Part shown: positions 1 through 9,908 of the stretch, piece by piece
Layout: each line of letters opens with the position of its first letter
Position numbering within the stretch: the stretch's first letter is position 1
DNA from: Gossypium raimondii
Lineage: Eukaryota > Streptophyta > Magnoliopsida > Malvales > Malvaceae
Direction of reading: 5' to 3'
NCBI RefSeq assembly: GCF_025698545.1
Contig: NC_068567.1
Location: 56,239,371 to 56,303,370 of the forward strand
DNA: 64,000 bases
Made by a program: the position numbers and the translations under genes
Notes under the pieces: generated by a model
Databases searched by the model: none
Told to the model about the DNA's origin: nothing
Seen by the model: only the letters and a program-made list of their open reading frames with translations

Positions 1-395
1 GAATGGTTAATTATTGTTTAAGGCACCTTTTAGGTCCACACAGCCAGACACATGGGCATGTGACTTGGCCATGTGAGACACACGGGTAGCACACAGGCGT
101 ACGAGGCCATTTCAAAGGGTACAAGGCCTAGAACAAGGGTGTGTGGCTCGGCTGTGTGACCCAAGTCAAAGAGTTACATAAGCACAAGCACAGGCTAGGA
201 CACGACCATGTGTCCCTACTTCGAATGCCCACACGGCCAGACATACGGGCGTGTGACTTGGCCGTGTGAGTCACACGGCCTGACCACACGGCCGTGTGAA
301 CCCTACAGCAAAATTTTTTTAACTTTTTCTAAAAATTTTCAAATGTTCCCTATGTAGTCTTAAATTATTTCTAAAGTGTTTTCAAACCCTCAAAG
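1..395 (+). repeat. Truncated LTR end with CACACGGCCGTGTG-type palindromes
   Basis: The first 300 bases are built from imperfect repeats of the CACACGG/CCGTGTG palindrome. They are followed by a T/A-rich stretch that resembles the block at 44,680-44,830 inside the outer solo LTR (both run from a GTGTGA-CCCT box into poly-A/T and then an 'agtc' stretch). I read this as the 3' portion of a related long LTR cut off by the window edge. The right limit near 395 is where similarity fades and is approximate. Confidence 0.6.
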
Positions 396-1251
396 ACTTA
401 GTCCCCATTCTCCTCTGCTTTTTAAATGAGCTTTTGCAACAAAGAGTGCTTTTCTCTTAAAAGCAAAGAAGAACGGCCATCGTTTCAAAAATTTTTCCAC
501 CATCTGAGAAGTGCTTTTTGGCTGATGGAGAAGTTAAAATTTTCTCCATTTCTTCAGCCAAAAGTCCGTTTGGTTGATAATTTCCCATTTTAACCTGCCT
601 TCTCCCCCAAAAAAGTTTCTTTTCTTTGGTTATTTAGAGGAGCTCTATACCCATTTTTTCACATTTTCACTTTCAAAATTTTGGCTTACTGCTTTCGATT
701 ACAATTTTCAGGGAAAATTAAACTTCTTGCTTTGCTTTACTCTACTCGTACTGTGGTTTGGGGATTGAGAATCGAGATAAAAATGGAGAAGGAAACAGGC
801 AAGTAGTTGTTTCAAAGATTGCAATTCGTTTGCACCGATGATGTGCCCACCAATCTCGCCACTTTTAAAGGTTTCTTTTTTTACTCTCTATTACTTCCCA
901 TTTGATTAGATTTTCGGGTCTTTCATTAATTTGAATTGTATTATCTGATCAAACCTATATTCGGATTTGCTTTGCTACTCTTCCACTTTCATATGTTAAA
1001 AAGTCTCTTCATATTGGTTTTGTGGTTTCTTTTAGTTAATTCTTCCTTTAGTCTCTATTTGATTGAGATTTGGAACTGCGGTGTAAATTGTTTGTTTGAT
1101 TCTTATATGAGAGTGAGCCTATTTACTATGTGGTGAAGAACCGATAAAAGAAAAACAAAGGATATAGAGACTGTTCAGGGTTATAAATTGTTTTCAAAAT
1201 TAATTTAGTTTCATTGGAACTATTCAAGTTCGAACTTTTGGGCATTTTCTG
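396..1251. other. Flank of the kinesin pseudogene, no supported gene
   Basis: This stretch is AT-rich. It includes GAAGTGCTTTT-like sequence near 500-560 of the sort found at the ends of plant MITEs, with a weakly similar inverted piece near 6,840-6,930. A short exon-like phrase follows an ATG at 783, but an in-frame stop comes after seven codons and I could not assign it. It may be an unrecognised 5' exon of the decayed kinesin gene downstream. Confidence 0.3.
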
Positions 1252-2305
1252 CAGTTGTTCATTGGAGACACTAAGTACATTGAAGTTTGCACAGCGGGCT
1301 AAATTTATTAAGAACAATGTATGAGATCTTTGCTTAGCTACTTTTAATTCAATGCATGGCTTACTCGTCATTCATGTGATTTCTGAAATCCTCTGTTTCA
1401 TTTTCTGTTCCCACGGAACCGATGCTAACCTTTGAGCTGTTTAGACTACATAATCTATACTTGTATACTAATAATAAGAGTTTTGTGTTGTGGAACCCAT
1501 TTAGTTAAAAAGGTAGAGTGATACCAAGTTTTTTCATGTATATATATTTAAAATACCACTTTTTGTTAAAAAAATTATTTCTTTTAACCTCTTAATCAGT
1601 TAGTCAAATTCTAGTTAATGTATATAGTTTTTAAATTTTGGATGTCATATTTATTGAAAGATTTGAACTAATGTATTGTAGGCGTGGTAAATAAAGATGC
1701 ATCTGGAGATGTTGTTGCTATGAGACGCAAATTCAACAAATGAAGGAATAATATTGTTAAACTTACGATCATATTTGAAAGTACCTTTAAAGTTATTGTA
1801 TCTCGTAATAGTAGGCGGTTTGCTCGGTTTCTATTTATCAATATGAGTTTCACTATACTTCTCTGCTGAATCTCCTTTCTATTGAGCAAGCATAATTGTA
1901 TTATGTTTTGCTTTATCTTAATCGAAAAATAAAGGTAGAAATAATAAATGTTAATTTACAAAATTTCAAGCAACAGCGAGAATCTTCTGTTTTATGAGTG
2001 AAGTCATGCCAAAGTTTAAATGATTCATTTTATTTATTTCATTTGCATGGTTCTCATATTCTTTCGTGTTTCTAGTTATCCTTATTATCCAAAATTACAT
2101 TTTTCGAAAGAAGTATCTCGTCTCACGAGCTTTTGTTAATGGCAAAAGTGAAAATCTAGATAATGAGATGGGAACTTGTCACTTACGACATGAGTTGCAG
2201 ATCTTGCATGCTCAGATAGGAGCTATAACATCTGAAAGAGAACAACAAATGAGGAGCCTTACGGATAAAATAGCTAAGATGGAAGCAGAATCGCAAGCGG
2301 TGAGC
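1252..2305 (+). pseudogene. Decayed KIN-12 (POK-like) kinesin exons
   Basis: Three exon-like pieces in order look like one plant kinesin-12 gene. At about 1252-1318, after a CAG acceptor, the reading is a motor-domain end with the signature ETLSTLKFAQRAKFIKNN, the neck region of phragmoplast kinesins. At about 1682-1752 comes VVNKDASGDVVAMRR, the conserved continuation, and then a one-base loss shifts the frame within the next few codons to a stop. At about 2150-2298 a coiled-coil-like segment (RHELQILHAQIGAITSERE) ends at a good GTGAGC donor; its placement in the same gene is inference. Most of the motor domain (P-loop, switch regions) is not visible upstream. The splice donor after the first piece also looks damaged. 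KIN-12 proteins normally guide the phragmoplast in cytokinesis, and this copy cannot make a functional motor. Confidence 0.6.
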
Positions 2306-2561
2306 TGTTAAGGTAGAGTTGCAGCAGCACACTCGATGCTCGAATTTGGTGCTCTCTTTATGTTATAAAATTGGACATTGTTGTAATAGAATGTTCTTTC
2401 AATTTTAAAACTGTATGAGCAAAATGAAATGGACTAGGATACTGCAAATGAGTAATCACTTTGATAATAAGTATTATTTAATGAAATCTTCTACATATTC
2501 ATTAATGTTTTTGTCATTGAGTTTAATTGGATTATAGGTTCAATTGTATTTATTGTTCTAG

Positions 2562-3122
2562 TGTCACGGGGCTAGACCTTTCGTCTCGCAAATCGTGCAG
2601 CCTTAGGCGATTTATTTGCTCCAAACTCGCCTAAGTCAGCCTTTACGCCCAAAAGTGAGGATTCCTTAGAACTCCTCCAAGGCACCAATTTGTATAGCAG
2701 AAGCGATTGTGCCAAAAGAAGCTACAGAAGAACAACAGAAAGAGCGCTCGCAAAGTGTTTGAGTAAATGCTCTCAATTCTTATTCACAAAGAATAATGAA
2801 ACAATTCAGGAGTGAGTACAAATGAGGGGGAAGCTCTCTATTTATAGTTGAGCTCCCCCAAAACCGATGGCTACAATTAAAAGCTGTATTCAATTAGGAC
2901 TCTAAGTTTACAGAATTAGAAGCTGTGTACAATTAGAACTTCTAAGACTACATAGTCCTATCTTCATTATCAGGCCAACCAGGCTTCAATCTGACAGGCC
3001 TGTCCAACGGCTCTTTGAACCGGGCCAGTTCTCGTAGGCCAAATGATCCCCATCAAAGCAATAGACCTCCATTGGATGCATTTGGTGTGATGGTCACGGG
3101 CTTTGAACTGCGGCCCGTGACA
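2562..3122 (-). repeat. 3' LTR of the gag-only retrotransposon
   Basis: This 561-bp LTR is about 97% identical by eye to the copy at 5025-5584. It begins TGTCACGG and ends CCCGTGACA, giving a perfect 6-bp terminal inverted repeat. It carries one extra G near its left end compared with the partner. It is the downstream LTR because the coding interior reads on the minus strand. Confidence 0.93.
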
Positions 3123-3136
3123 TTCTCCCCCACTCA
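3123..3136 (-). other. Polypurine tract of the gag-only element
   Basis: Read on the minus strand, the bases next to the 3' LTR are GAGTGGGGGAGAA, an uninterrupted purine run apart from one T. This is the expected position and composition for the plus-strand priming site of an LTR retrotransposon. Confidence 0.8.
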
Positions 3137-3187
3137 TTCTCGCAACGTCCTGGTTGCGACTTCTGAATGGCACTGACCTGATTCGCC

Positions 3188-4582
3188 TCAGTCTCGTCTC
3201 GATGCCTTAGCTTTTCCCTTCCTTCGGGATGTTTGCTTCGGCTTACGTCGTTTCGTGACTCGAGCCGTCCTACTCTTCGCATTAACTCTGGTCAACTGTC
3301 CCACATGCATCACTTCTTTTCCCTTGAAGTCTGATGCACCACTCACCTCTCCCATAGGTGGAAGCCTTGTCGATGACTTGGCCAACTCTGACGCTTCACT
3401 CAACTCGAGTCTCATTGGTCCCAGCTTCACTATTTTCATCGCAACTCTTTCCTCTAAGTCCGATGACAAACTCACCTCTTCCTTGGGTGGAAGCCCCTCC
3501 GATGACTCACCAAGCTCAGATGTTGTCTTTCCTTTGACTCCGGCTTGCTTTGGACAGTTCCGCAACTCATGCAGACCACGGCACAAGAAGCACTTTACTT
3601 GCTTCTTATTGCTCCTTTTTGCCCTTTTGGCTTTGGCTTTTCCCTTGCTCGAACCAAGATTCTTGGGCTCCTTGTCTGCTCCATCGTTTCCTTCGATGAC
3701 AGACTTCCTCGGACACTTCCGCAACCTATGCGGACCATGACACAAGAAGCACTCCGCTGGCTTCTTTTCGCTTTTGACCTCCTTGGCTTCGACACCCCTT
3801 GCGTTCGAACCAAGTACCAAGGCCTTACCCACCTGCTTCTCCATAAGCGCGGATTTCTTCGGACATTTCTTCAACATGTGTGGACCGTCGCAAAGAAAGC
3901 ATTTCAGCTTGTCCCTTTTCCTCTTGGGTATCTTTTTCCCAACTCGTGGTTTCCCATTACCACCATTGTCGCCATTGCCATTGCCATCAACATTATCTTC
4001 CTTGTAATCCATTTCACATACGCCCCTTCCATCGGACTTGGAAGACCCAAGCTTGTATTTCCCTAGACCAAGCTTCACCACGGACTCAACTACCGTCATG
4101 GCTTCCGACAGCTTTTGGACACCTCTTTGTTCCACCTTCTGTCTGACCCACGGCTTCAATCCCTTTTCAAAAGCAAGCAATGCTTCTTCATCAGTCACAT
4201 CTGAAACTTGGAGCATGAGTTCCTTGAACTCTTGAACATACTTCCCCACTGTGCCCAGTTGCATTATCCCTTGCAACTTTGCCCGAGCTTCTTTCTCGAC
4301 AAATTCTGGGTAAAACTGTCCCTTCAACTCGCATTGGAACTCTTGCCACGTCCCAATCTCACCTTTCCTTTTATCTGTGGTCCTACCTCGCCACCATAAA
4401 AGCACAATGTCAGTAAGAAACATTGAAGCAGTGTTTACCTTAACCGCATCCTCCATGATGCCTTTGGCACGGAAGTAGTTTTCCATCCTCCACAAGAAAT
4501 TGTCCACATCACATGCAGATCTTGTCCCCACAAACTCTTTCGGCTTTGGGACATCCTCGTTACTGAGTGCTGCATTTGCCAC
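3188..4582 (-). CDS. GAG polyprotein with three CCHC zinc knuckles
   Basis: This open frame of 464 codons sits inside the retrotransposon. Residues about 14-170 match the plant retrotransposon gag/capsid fold (PKEF...WRMENYF, the WW of LLWWRGR, the F-Y-PEF box). An acidic/Gly-Asn linker follows. Then come three zinc knuckles of the C-X2-C-X3-H-X4-C form at residues 228-240, 278-290 and 331-343, separated by Lys-rich spacers. The tail is basic. GAG would coat the RNA in virus-like particles in the cytoplasm. The first codon is GTG, not ATG, and the frame overlaps the end of the upstream coiled-coil frame (4560-4958) in another register. The natural product was therefore probably one longer protein now split by a frameshift, unless ribosomes shift here. 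There is no pol domain downstream. Three knuckles is more than the usual one or two. Confidence 0.85.
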   Translation of the reverse strand: MANAALSNEDVPKPKEFVGTRSACDVDNFLWRMENYFRAKGIMEDAVKVNTASMFLTDIVLLWWRGRTTDKRKGEIGTWQEFQCELKGQFYPEFVEKEARAKLQGIMQLGTVGKYVQEFKELMLQVSDVTDEEALLAFEKGLKPWVRQKVEQRGVQKLSEAMTVVESVVKLGLGKYKLGSSKSDGRGVCEMDYKEDNVDGNGNGDNGGNGKPRVGKKIPKRKRDKLKCFLCDGPHMLKKCPKKSALMEKQVGKALVLGSNARGVEAKEVKSEKKPAECFLCHGPHRLRKCPRKSVIEGNDGADKEPKNLGSSKGKAKAKRAKRSNKKQVKCFLCRGLHELRNCPKQAGVKGKTTSELGESSEGLPPKEEVSLSSDLEERVAMKIVKLGPMRLELSEASELAKSSTRLPPMGEVSGASDFKGKEVMHVGQLTRVNAKSRTARVTKRRKPKQTSRRKGKAKASRRD

Positions 4583-4958
4583 TCCTTCCTACGACTGCTC
4601 GACACAATGTCAGCTCTCCCTCGAGCTCCTCTATTCTTGTGATCAAAGCCCTCGTCGTGGCCATTGTTTCCTCTTTCAAAGCCATCATCATGGCCTCGAG
4701 AGCATCATTCCTGTCCGACAGCTTATCCCTGTGTGAATTAAACAACTCGTTTACCTTATCCATGGTGGAACCAAGAGACATCTTTACATAGTCTCTGGAC
4801 TGCTCCTTCCAGTTTGCTATGCGATCCTCGACCCCATCGAGTGCCTCCTTTACATCGTCCATGAATCCCTCGAGTTCTCCCACACGTTCCTCTACTGCCG
4901 ATAATGTCTCCCTCAAAGACTTCCTCGCCCACATTTGTTCGAACTCTTCTTTCGACAT
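4560..4958 (-). CDS. Coiled-coil N-terminal part of GAG, separate frame
   Basis: The frame has 132 codons and starts with a real ATG about 70 bases inside the 5' LTR boundary, just past the primer site. It is rich in Glu, Lys, Leu and Arg, with heptad-like spacing over residues 15-110, and so is predicted to be coiled coil. Comparable plant gag proteins carry such a segment before the capsid domain. It ends by overlapping the start of the gag frame by 23 bases in a different register. I infer that it is the amino-terminal part of the same protein, separated by a frameshift. Whether this is a mutation or programmed shifting cannot be told from one copy. Confidence 0.7.
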   Translation of the reverse strand: MSKEEFEQMWARKSLRETLSAVEERVGELEGFMDDVKEALDGVEDRIANWKEQSRDYVKMSLGSTMDKVNELFNSHRDKLSDRNDALEAMMMALKEETMATTRALITRIEELEGELTLCRAVVGRSGKCSTQ

Positions 4959-5008
4959 CCTAACGGTGCCTTTGAACCAGCAACTCGAATATTACTTGGT
5001 TCAAATCT

Positions 5009-5022
5009 TGGCTCGGATACCA
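5009..5022 (-). other. Primer binding site, tRNA-iMet type
   Basis: On the minus strand, two bases after the 5' LTR, the sequence reads TGGTATCCGAGCCA. The usual plant tRNA-iMet site is TGGTATCAGAGCCA, so there is a single mismatch. It fixes the orientation of the element. Confidence 0.85.
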
Positions 5023-5024
5023 CT

Positions 5025-5584
5025 TGTCACGGGCTAGACCTTTCGTCTCGCAAACCGTGCGGCCTTAGGCGATCCGTTTGCTCCAAACTCGCCTAAGTCA
5101 GCCTTTACACCCAAAAGTGAGGATTCCTTAGAACTCCTCTAAGGCACCAATTTGTATAGCGGAAGCGATTGTGCCAAAAGAAGCTACAGAAGAACAACAG
5201 AAAGAGCGCTTGCAAAGTGTTTGAGTAAATGCTCTCAATTCTTATTCACAAAGAATAATGAAACAATTCAAGAGTGAGTACAAATGAGGGGGAGGCTCTC
5301 TATTTATAGTTGAGCTCCCCCAAAATCGATGGCTACAATTAAAAGCTGTATTCAATTAGGACTCTAAGTTTACAGAATTAGAAGCTGTGTACAATTAGAA
5401 CTTCTAAGACTACATAGTCCTATCTTCATTATCGGGCCAACCAGGCTTCAATCTGACAGGCCTGTCCAACAGCTCTTTGAATCGGGCCAGTTCTCGTAGG
5501 CCAAATGATCCCCATCTAAGCAATAGACCTCCATTGGATGCATTTGGTGTGATGGTCACGGGCTTTGAACTGCGGCCCGTGACA
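5025..5584 (-). repeat. 5' LTR of the gag-only retrotransposon
   Basis: The LTR is 560 bp with TGTCAC...GTGACA ends. On the minus strand it carries a clear TATA box (CTATAAATAGA, about 5299-5309), which would drive transcription towards the gag frames. It is followed outside by the CTAG target duplication. Confidence 0.93.
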
Positions 5585-5588
5585 CTAG

Positions 5589-8500
5589 AGGCTACACTAG
5601 GTATCAACTTTCGCACGATGACTTGTTTAATTATTGGTTATATTCTTATTTCTTTTAATGCTTGCATGCTCTTGATTACCAATGCTTGCATGCTTTTTGT
5701 TTACACATTGTCCAACTTAGAACGGTGTGGATCTTTATCGAAATTAAAAGCATCGGTGCAAGAAAAGCATCAAGATTCACACTGTGAAGCATTTGACTGT
5801 AGCAAAATAGACACCGATGGTTTAACACCCTTTCTCTTTCAATTTTTTTTCAAATGGTAAATAAATGTGTAGCAACAAAGGCATTGTTACATTTAGCTTT
5901 GCTTTATGGTGATGTTTTCATTATAGTGACCATGAAAGCGTTACCATGTGGAATATTTTATCACAAGAAAGATAAACTGCAGCGAGTTTTATCAAGTCTT
6001 TCCAAAGCGAGAGGTTTTCACACTTACAGGTTTCCAAAGCGAGATGTTGAAAACATGGATCCGATCTTTCCTTAAAAGAAATATTAGATTTGAGAACTTG
6101 GAACACAACACAATTATATGCTAAAAATATATAATATGACGATCACCATAAAAGAAAGGGGTAGTATATTTAAATGATTGGAATTGAAGAATTCATCCTA
6201 ACAATCTTCTTTCCATGAAATATTCTTTTTGCGTTCTTCATCGACAGTCTCGACTTTCATTTTCATATACTTATCAAATATAAGTATTGTATTAACCAAA
6301 TCATTTTCATATGCTTATCAAATATAGCATCTAGTTTAATGAATTCACTTTAAATTGTAAATGCTATTGACAAATTTTTAATATTTATATTTGGTATATA
6401 AATATTATCCCTTTTAAAATTTTAATCCAAATATATGTAATATTTTACTTAGTTAGGTTTATGTTTTCTATGTTATGTTAGTATATAATATGAGTTATAT
6501 ATTCAAATACATTTTAAAATAAAATAATACAAATGTGTTAAAAGCATTAATTAAAAATAAAAATAATTTTTATAATAATACAATCTTGTCAATATCTAAT
6601 TACAAATATTTAATTTTTATATTTAAATATTTAAATATAGTTTATATATTCTAATTAAATTTTATAAATAATTATTATTAATTACTTAGAAATATTTAAG
6701 ATTAATATTATATATTAAAATATTAACAATAAGTTATAATAAATTATTTTTTATATTTTTACTAAAATATCACAATATTAACTAATTTGAACATTATTTA
6801 AATACATATTTGTTACTTTATAATCTCATGTCTAAAATGGACATTTTATTCTTCAAAAACACTTTTTGTCAACCATGCCTAACACTCAAATTTCTCAAGA
6901 GCACTTCTCAGAAGCAATAAAGAACTGGCCATTAATATAGAATTTTAGGCATGTTAATGATAAATCATTTTATGCTTTTTTTTAAAAAAATGTTTGAAAT
7001 AAATGATTAGATTATGATTACTTAATAATATTCCAATAACAAATAAGGATTAAGAGAATTACATGCAATCTCAAAGTAGTACTATTATCATATTTAAGAA
7101 ACTAGGGTAGATACATAGCTCATGCCAACTTGTTTGATAGGGTTACCGTATGGCATTAAAATATGCTTCTGCTCTTAAATGATGAAATGAAAGGTTGTGA
7201 CGTCTGTTATCCGAATTCTTACGTTTGTTAATAGTGTAAATCCTAAAACCCCACTTGTTTTGTAGTTTATGACGTAATAATTACTCTACTTTAGGATTAG
7301 GATTTTTTCCTAAATAAAACATATTAAATTCTATTCCCGTTTAAAATATCAATTTGGGTGCAGGGTTTCTGATTTCAGATTGCTGCCACTTTACCCTACG
7401 CATTGAAATCCTTTCATTCATTTTATTCTCTACGCATTAAATTAAAAAATAAACTCATTATTTTATTATTTTAAAAAATAAAAGTACTAAAATTATAAAA
7501 TTTAAAATTTAAAGTTAATTAAATACATATTAATTTTTTATAAAGTTAAAAGGGAAAAAAATCATTATTAAAATGTTAGGATAAAATAATTTATATTTAT
7601 TACATAACACATTTACCTTATCCATCAACCACGTGAGCTTAGGCCTTACATTGGTTTACGCTATGAGTTTTTGAATTGATCCAAGAAGTCCGACCCCATA
7701 TCAACAAGGCAACTAAAAATAAAGGAAAAATATCTGAGACGGTGCTCCAGCTCAGGTGCACACTGAAGCAGCAGATAACCCCAATCTCTTATGACGTCAA
7801 GTCTCCCCAATGTTTTCAGTTGGGGAAGGTAAGCTCCACGTCTTATAATTTGTTTCTTTATTATTTAGCCCCAAACCACCGCATTTGCAACTTTTTCTCA
7901 TAAATAACCTAAAACAATTAATTAAAATTATGTAAAAAATATCTGTTTTAAACAATGAATCTCGGTGCCAGCATTGCCATTGGCGATATCAGACTAAAGT
8001 GTAATTATACAAAAATTTAAGGATTAAATGAAGCAATTATCTTTTTTAGATTAGATGAAAAAGAAGGTTGATGTAATGATTGGGGCACTCAATTAAATAA
8101 TTTTATATTTTAATCTATTTATGTGTTACATTTGTCTCTTTTAAAATTAAATTTAAATAATACTTAAAAATATAATAATAATAAAATAAACCTTTTTATT
8201 TTTAAAACAATAAAATTTAAAAATTATATAAAATTTTATTTAAATTACCCAAATATATCCCTCAAACGTTTTTCTCAAGTCAAAATAAAATGTTTATTTT
8301 AAATAAGAATTTTATATAGGTTTTAAGTTTATTGTTAAAAATGGAAAAAAAAAGGTTTAATTTTAACATTATTATATTTTTAAGGACTATTTAAATTTAA
8401 TTTTAAAAAAAGATAGACCGACTAAAATTTTAAAAACATTTAATTGGGTACAGCCGACAAGGTGCTAGCCTTTTTTATCCAATCTAAAAAGAGTAACTGT

Positions 8501-9280
8501 TTTATTAGGTCCCTAAACGTTTTATATAATCATATTTCAATCTGATAATGCTGTCAATAGTAACGATAACATCCAAAAAAATTATTTTTTCAAAAAATCT
8601 GTCAATGATTGGTCCATTATGAAAGATGATGCTATCACTTTCAATGGCGATACCGAAGTTTCCTCTTCAAAATGAATTATTTTCTTACATGATTCGGTAA
8701 GTAAATTATTTTCGTAAATAATTAATTTATATGAGTTATTTTTGAAAAAGATCCGGCATTTGATCTCCTCTTGCACACGTGGTGGGCCCCACTCGTGATG
8801 TAATAGAACACGTTTGTTGACGTAAGTTGGGCTAAGGCTAATGAGTCAGTCAGGTCAGAGGTGGCACTTGGCTGACCTACGCTTCCCGCATCGTCCGCCG
8901 GCAACCTTTTCTCTCTTAATGTTCATCATTGAACTCACCGACTAGGCGTGTGGGTCACATTGACATAATTTAAAAACGAAGGACTCGTTACATGCATCCA
9001 TCAGATGATGTAATGTTGGTCATGAAATGGCAATGATGGCGTAAGATTACGCAGACAAGAAGCTTCTCTTCTGTCTACGTACATTGTTTTCTTTAATTTC
9101 GGTAAACGTCATTCCCCTGTTTTCTTCCTTAAAATCCCGGCTTGCAACAGTGTTTTTCACAACCAATAAATAATTTAATTTCTTCATTACACATTGGATC
9201 TGAAGAAAAAAAGAAAAGACTCGGTAACACATTACTATTTAGTTGTTTGTATTTGGACATTGCAAAAAATGACACCAGAT
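5589..9280. other. AT-rich intergenic region
   Basis: I see no gene I can support here. The part at 6,120-6,830 is extremely AT-rich. Near 5,600-6,080 there are open stretches with moderate GC that might be leftover exons of the broken locus on the left, but I cannot name them. A less AT-rich island at 7,630-7,880 includes a palindromic TGACGTCA (7792-7799). The remainder up to the glutaredoxin promoter contains only short chance ORFs. Confidence 0.5.
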
Positions 9281-9283
9281 CTA

Positions 9284-9388
9284 CGTCACCCACTAAGCTA
9301 AACAACCCAGCCGCGTAAGCCTAACTGCCCTTGACGCCTGACCCTTTCAAAATCCCCTTCTTTACCCGTACTTGCTTATATATATACA
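9284..9388 (+). promoter_or_regulatory. Glutaredoxin promoter: TGACG boxes and TATA box
   Basis: A TATA box (CTTATATATATACAC, about 9376-9388) lies about 100 bases before the start codon. Two TGACG motifs, the core of TGA bZIP binding sites, lie just upstream at 9284-9288 (reverse) and 9332-9336 (forward). A third is at 8818-8822. CC-type glutaredoxins of the GRXC9 group are known TGA-factor partners and salicylate-induced through as-1-like elements. The spacing here is wider than in a classical as-1 pair, so the regulatory reading is inference. Confidence 0.55.
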
Positions 9389-9485
9389 CAGACACACCTA
9401 CATATGTATAAGATATATTCTCTTTTGCTATCTTGCTCACGTTACTGGTGTCTAGTTCTCTGCTATTTCTTTTAAAATTTTCAGG

Positions 9486-9908
9486 ATGCAACAAGCAATT
9501 CCATACAAATCCTGGCCTCTGCCATGCATCGACGCAACTTCCCATCGTGCCCGTTCAACAACAACACTTGGCCACAACGGACGCGGGAAAGACGTGCTTA
9601 ATATAGTGTCGGAGAACGCTGTGATAGTGTTGGCCAGGAAGGGTTGTTGTATGAGCCATGTAGTGAGGCGTTTGCTGCTGACACTGGGCGTAAACCCTGC
9701 GGTTCATGAGATTGATGAGGAGGATGAGGCTGGTGTTTTGAATGAATTGGGGACGATTTGCAAAGGTACCGAAAACAATAAAATGGTTCAGCTTCCGGCT
9801 GTGTTTATTGGTGGGAGGTTGTTTGGGGGATTGGATAAAGTCATGGCTACGCATATTAGCGGCGACTTGATTCCGGTGCTGAAAGATGCCGGTGCCTTGT
9901 GGCTTTGA
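9486..9908 (+). CDS. GRXC9: CC-type glutaredoxin, GRXC9/ROXY19-like
   Basis: This intronless gene encodes 140 residues. After a variable, Thr/His/Arg-containing leader (1-35) comes the thioredoxin fold. It has the CC-type active site C54-C55-M56-S57, the conserved block HVVRRLLLTLGVNPAV, and the glutathione-site segment LPAVFIGGRLFGG with the cis-proline at 104. It ends with the ALWL motif needed for binding TGA transcription factors. Proteins of this plant-specific class act in the nucleus and cytosol with glutathione and repress or modulate TGA-dependent jasmonate, ethylene and detoxification genes. The length and the stretch from the active site to the ALWL end are very like Arabidopsis GRXC9 (GRX480/ROXY19). 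The ATG at 9486 follows a TATA box by about 100 bases and no upstream in-frame ATG is needed. Another ROXY paralogue is the main alternative. Confidence 0.93.
   Translation: MQQAIPYKSWPLPCIDATSHRARSTTTLGHNGRGKDVLNIVSENAVIVLARKGCCMSHVVRRLLLTLGVNPAVHEIDEEDEAGVLNELGTICKGTENNKMVQLPAVFIGGRLFGGLDKVMATHISGDLIPVLKDAGALWL

Larger units (their letters stand above)
2562..5584 (-). mobile_element. Complete non-autonomous gag-only LTR retrotransposon (TR-GAG type)
   Basis: Two near-identical direct LTRs (2562-3122 and 5025-5584) flank a 1.9-kb interior. Each LTR starts TGTCAC and ends GTGACA. A 4-bp duplication CTAG sits outside both ends (2558-2561 and 5585-5588). On the minus strand a tRNA-iMet type primer site follows the 5' LTR and a purine tract precedes the 3' LTR. 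The interior codes only for a coiled-coil segment and a GAG protein; there is no protease, reverse transcriptase, RNase H or integrase. This fits the TR-GAG class of plant elements, which must borrow pol from an autonomous relative. I count about 16 substitutions and one 1-bp indel between the LTRs, nearly all transitions, so the insertion is fairly recent. Confidence 0.92.

Noticed and set aside
3255-4399. Several plus-strand ORFs of 60-173 codons across the gag region
   Set aside because: They are antisense shadows of the gag frame and show no domain.
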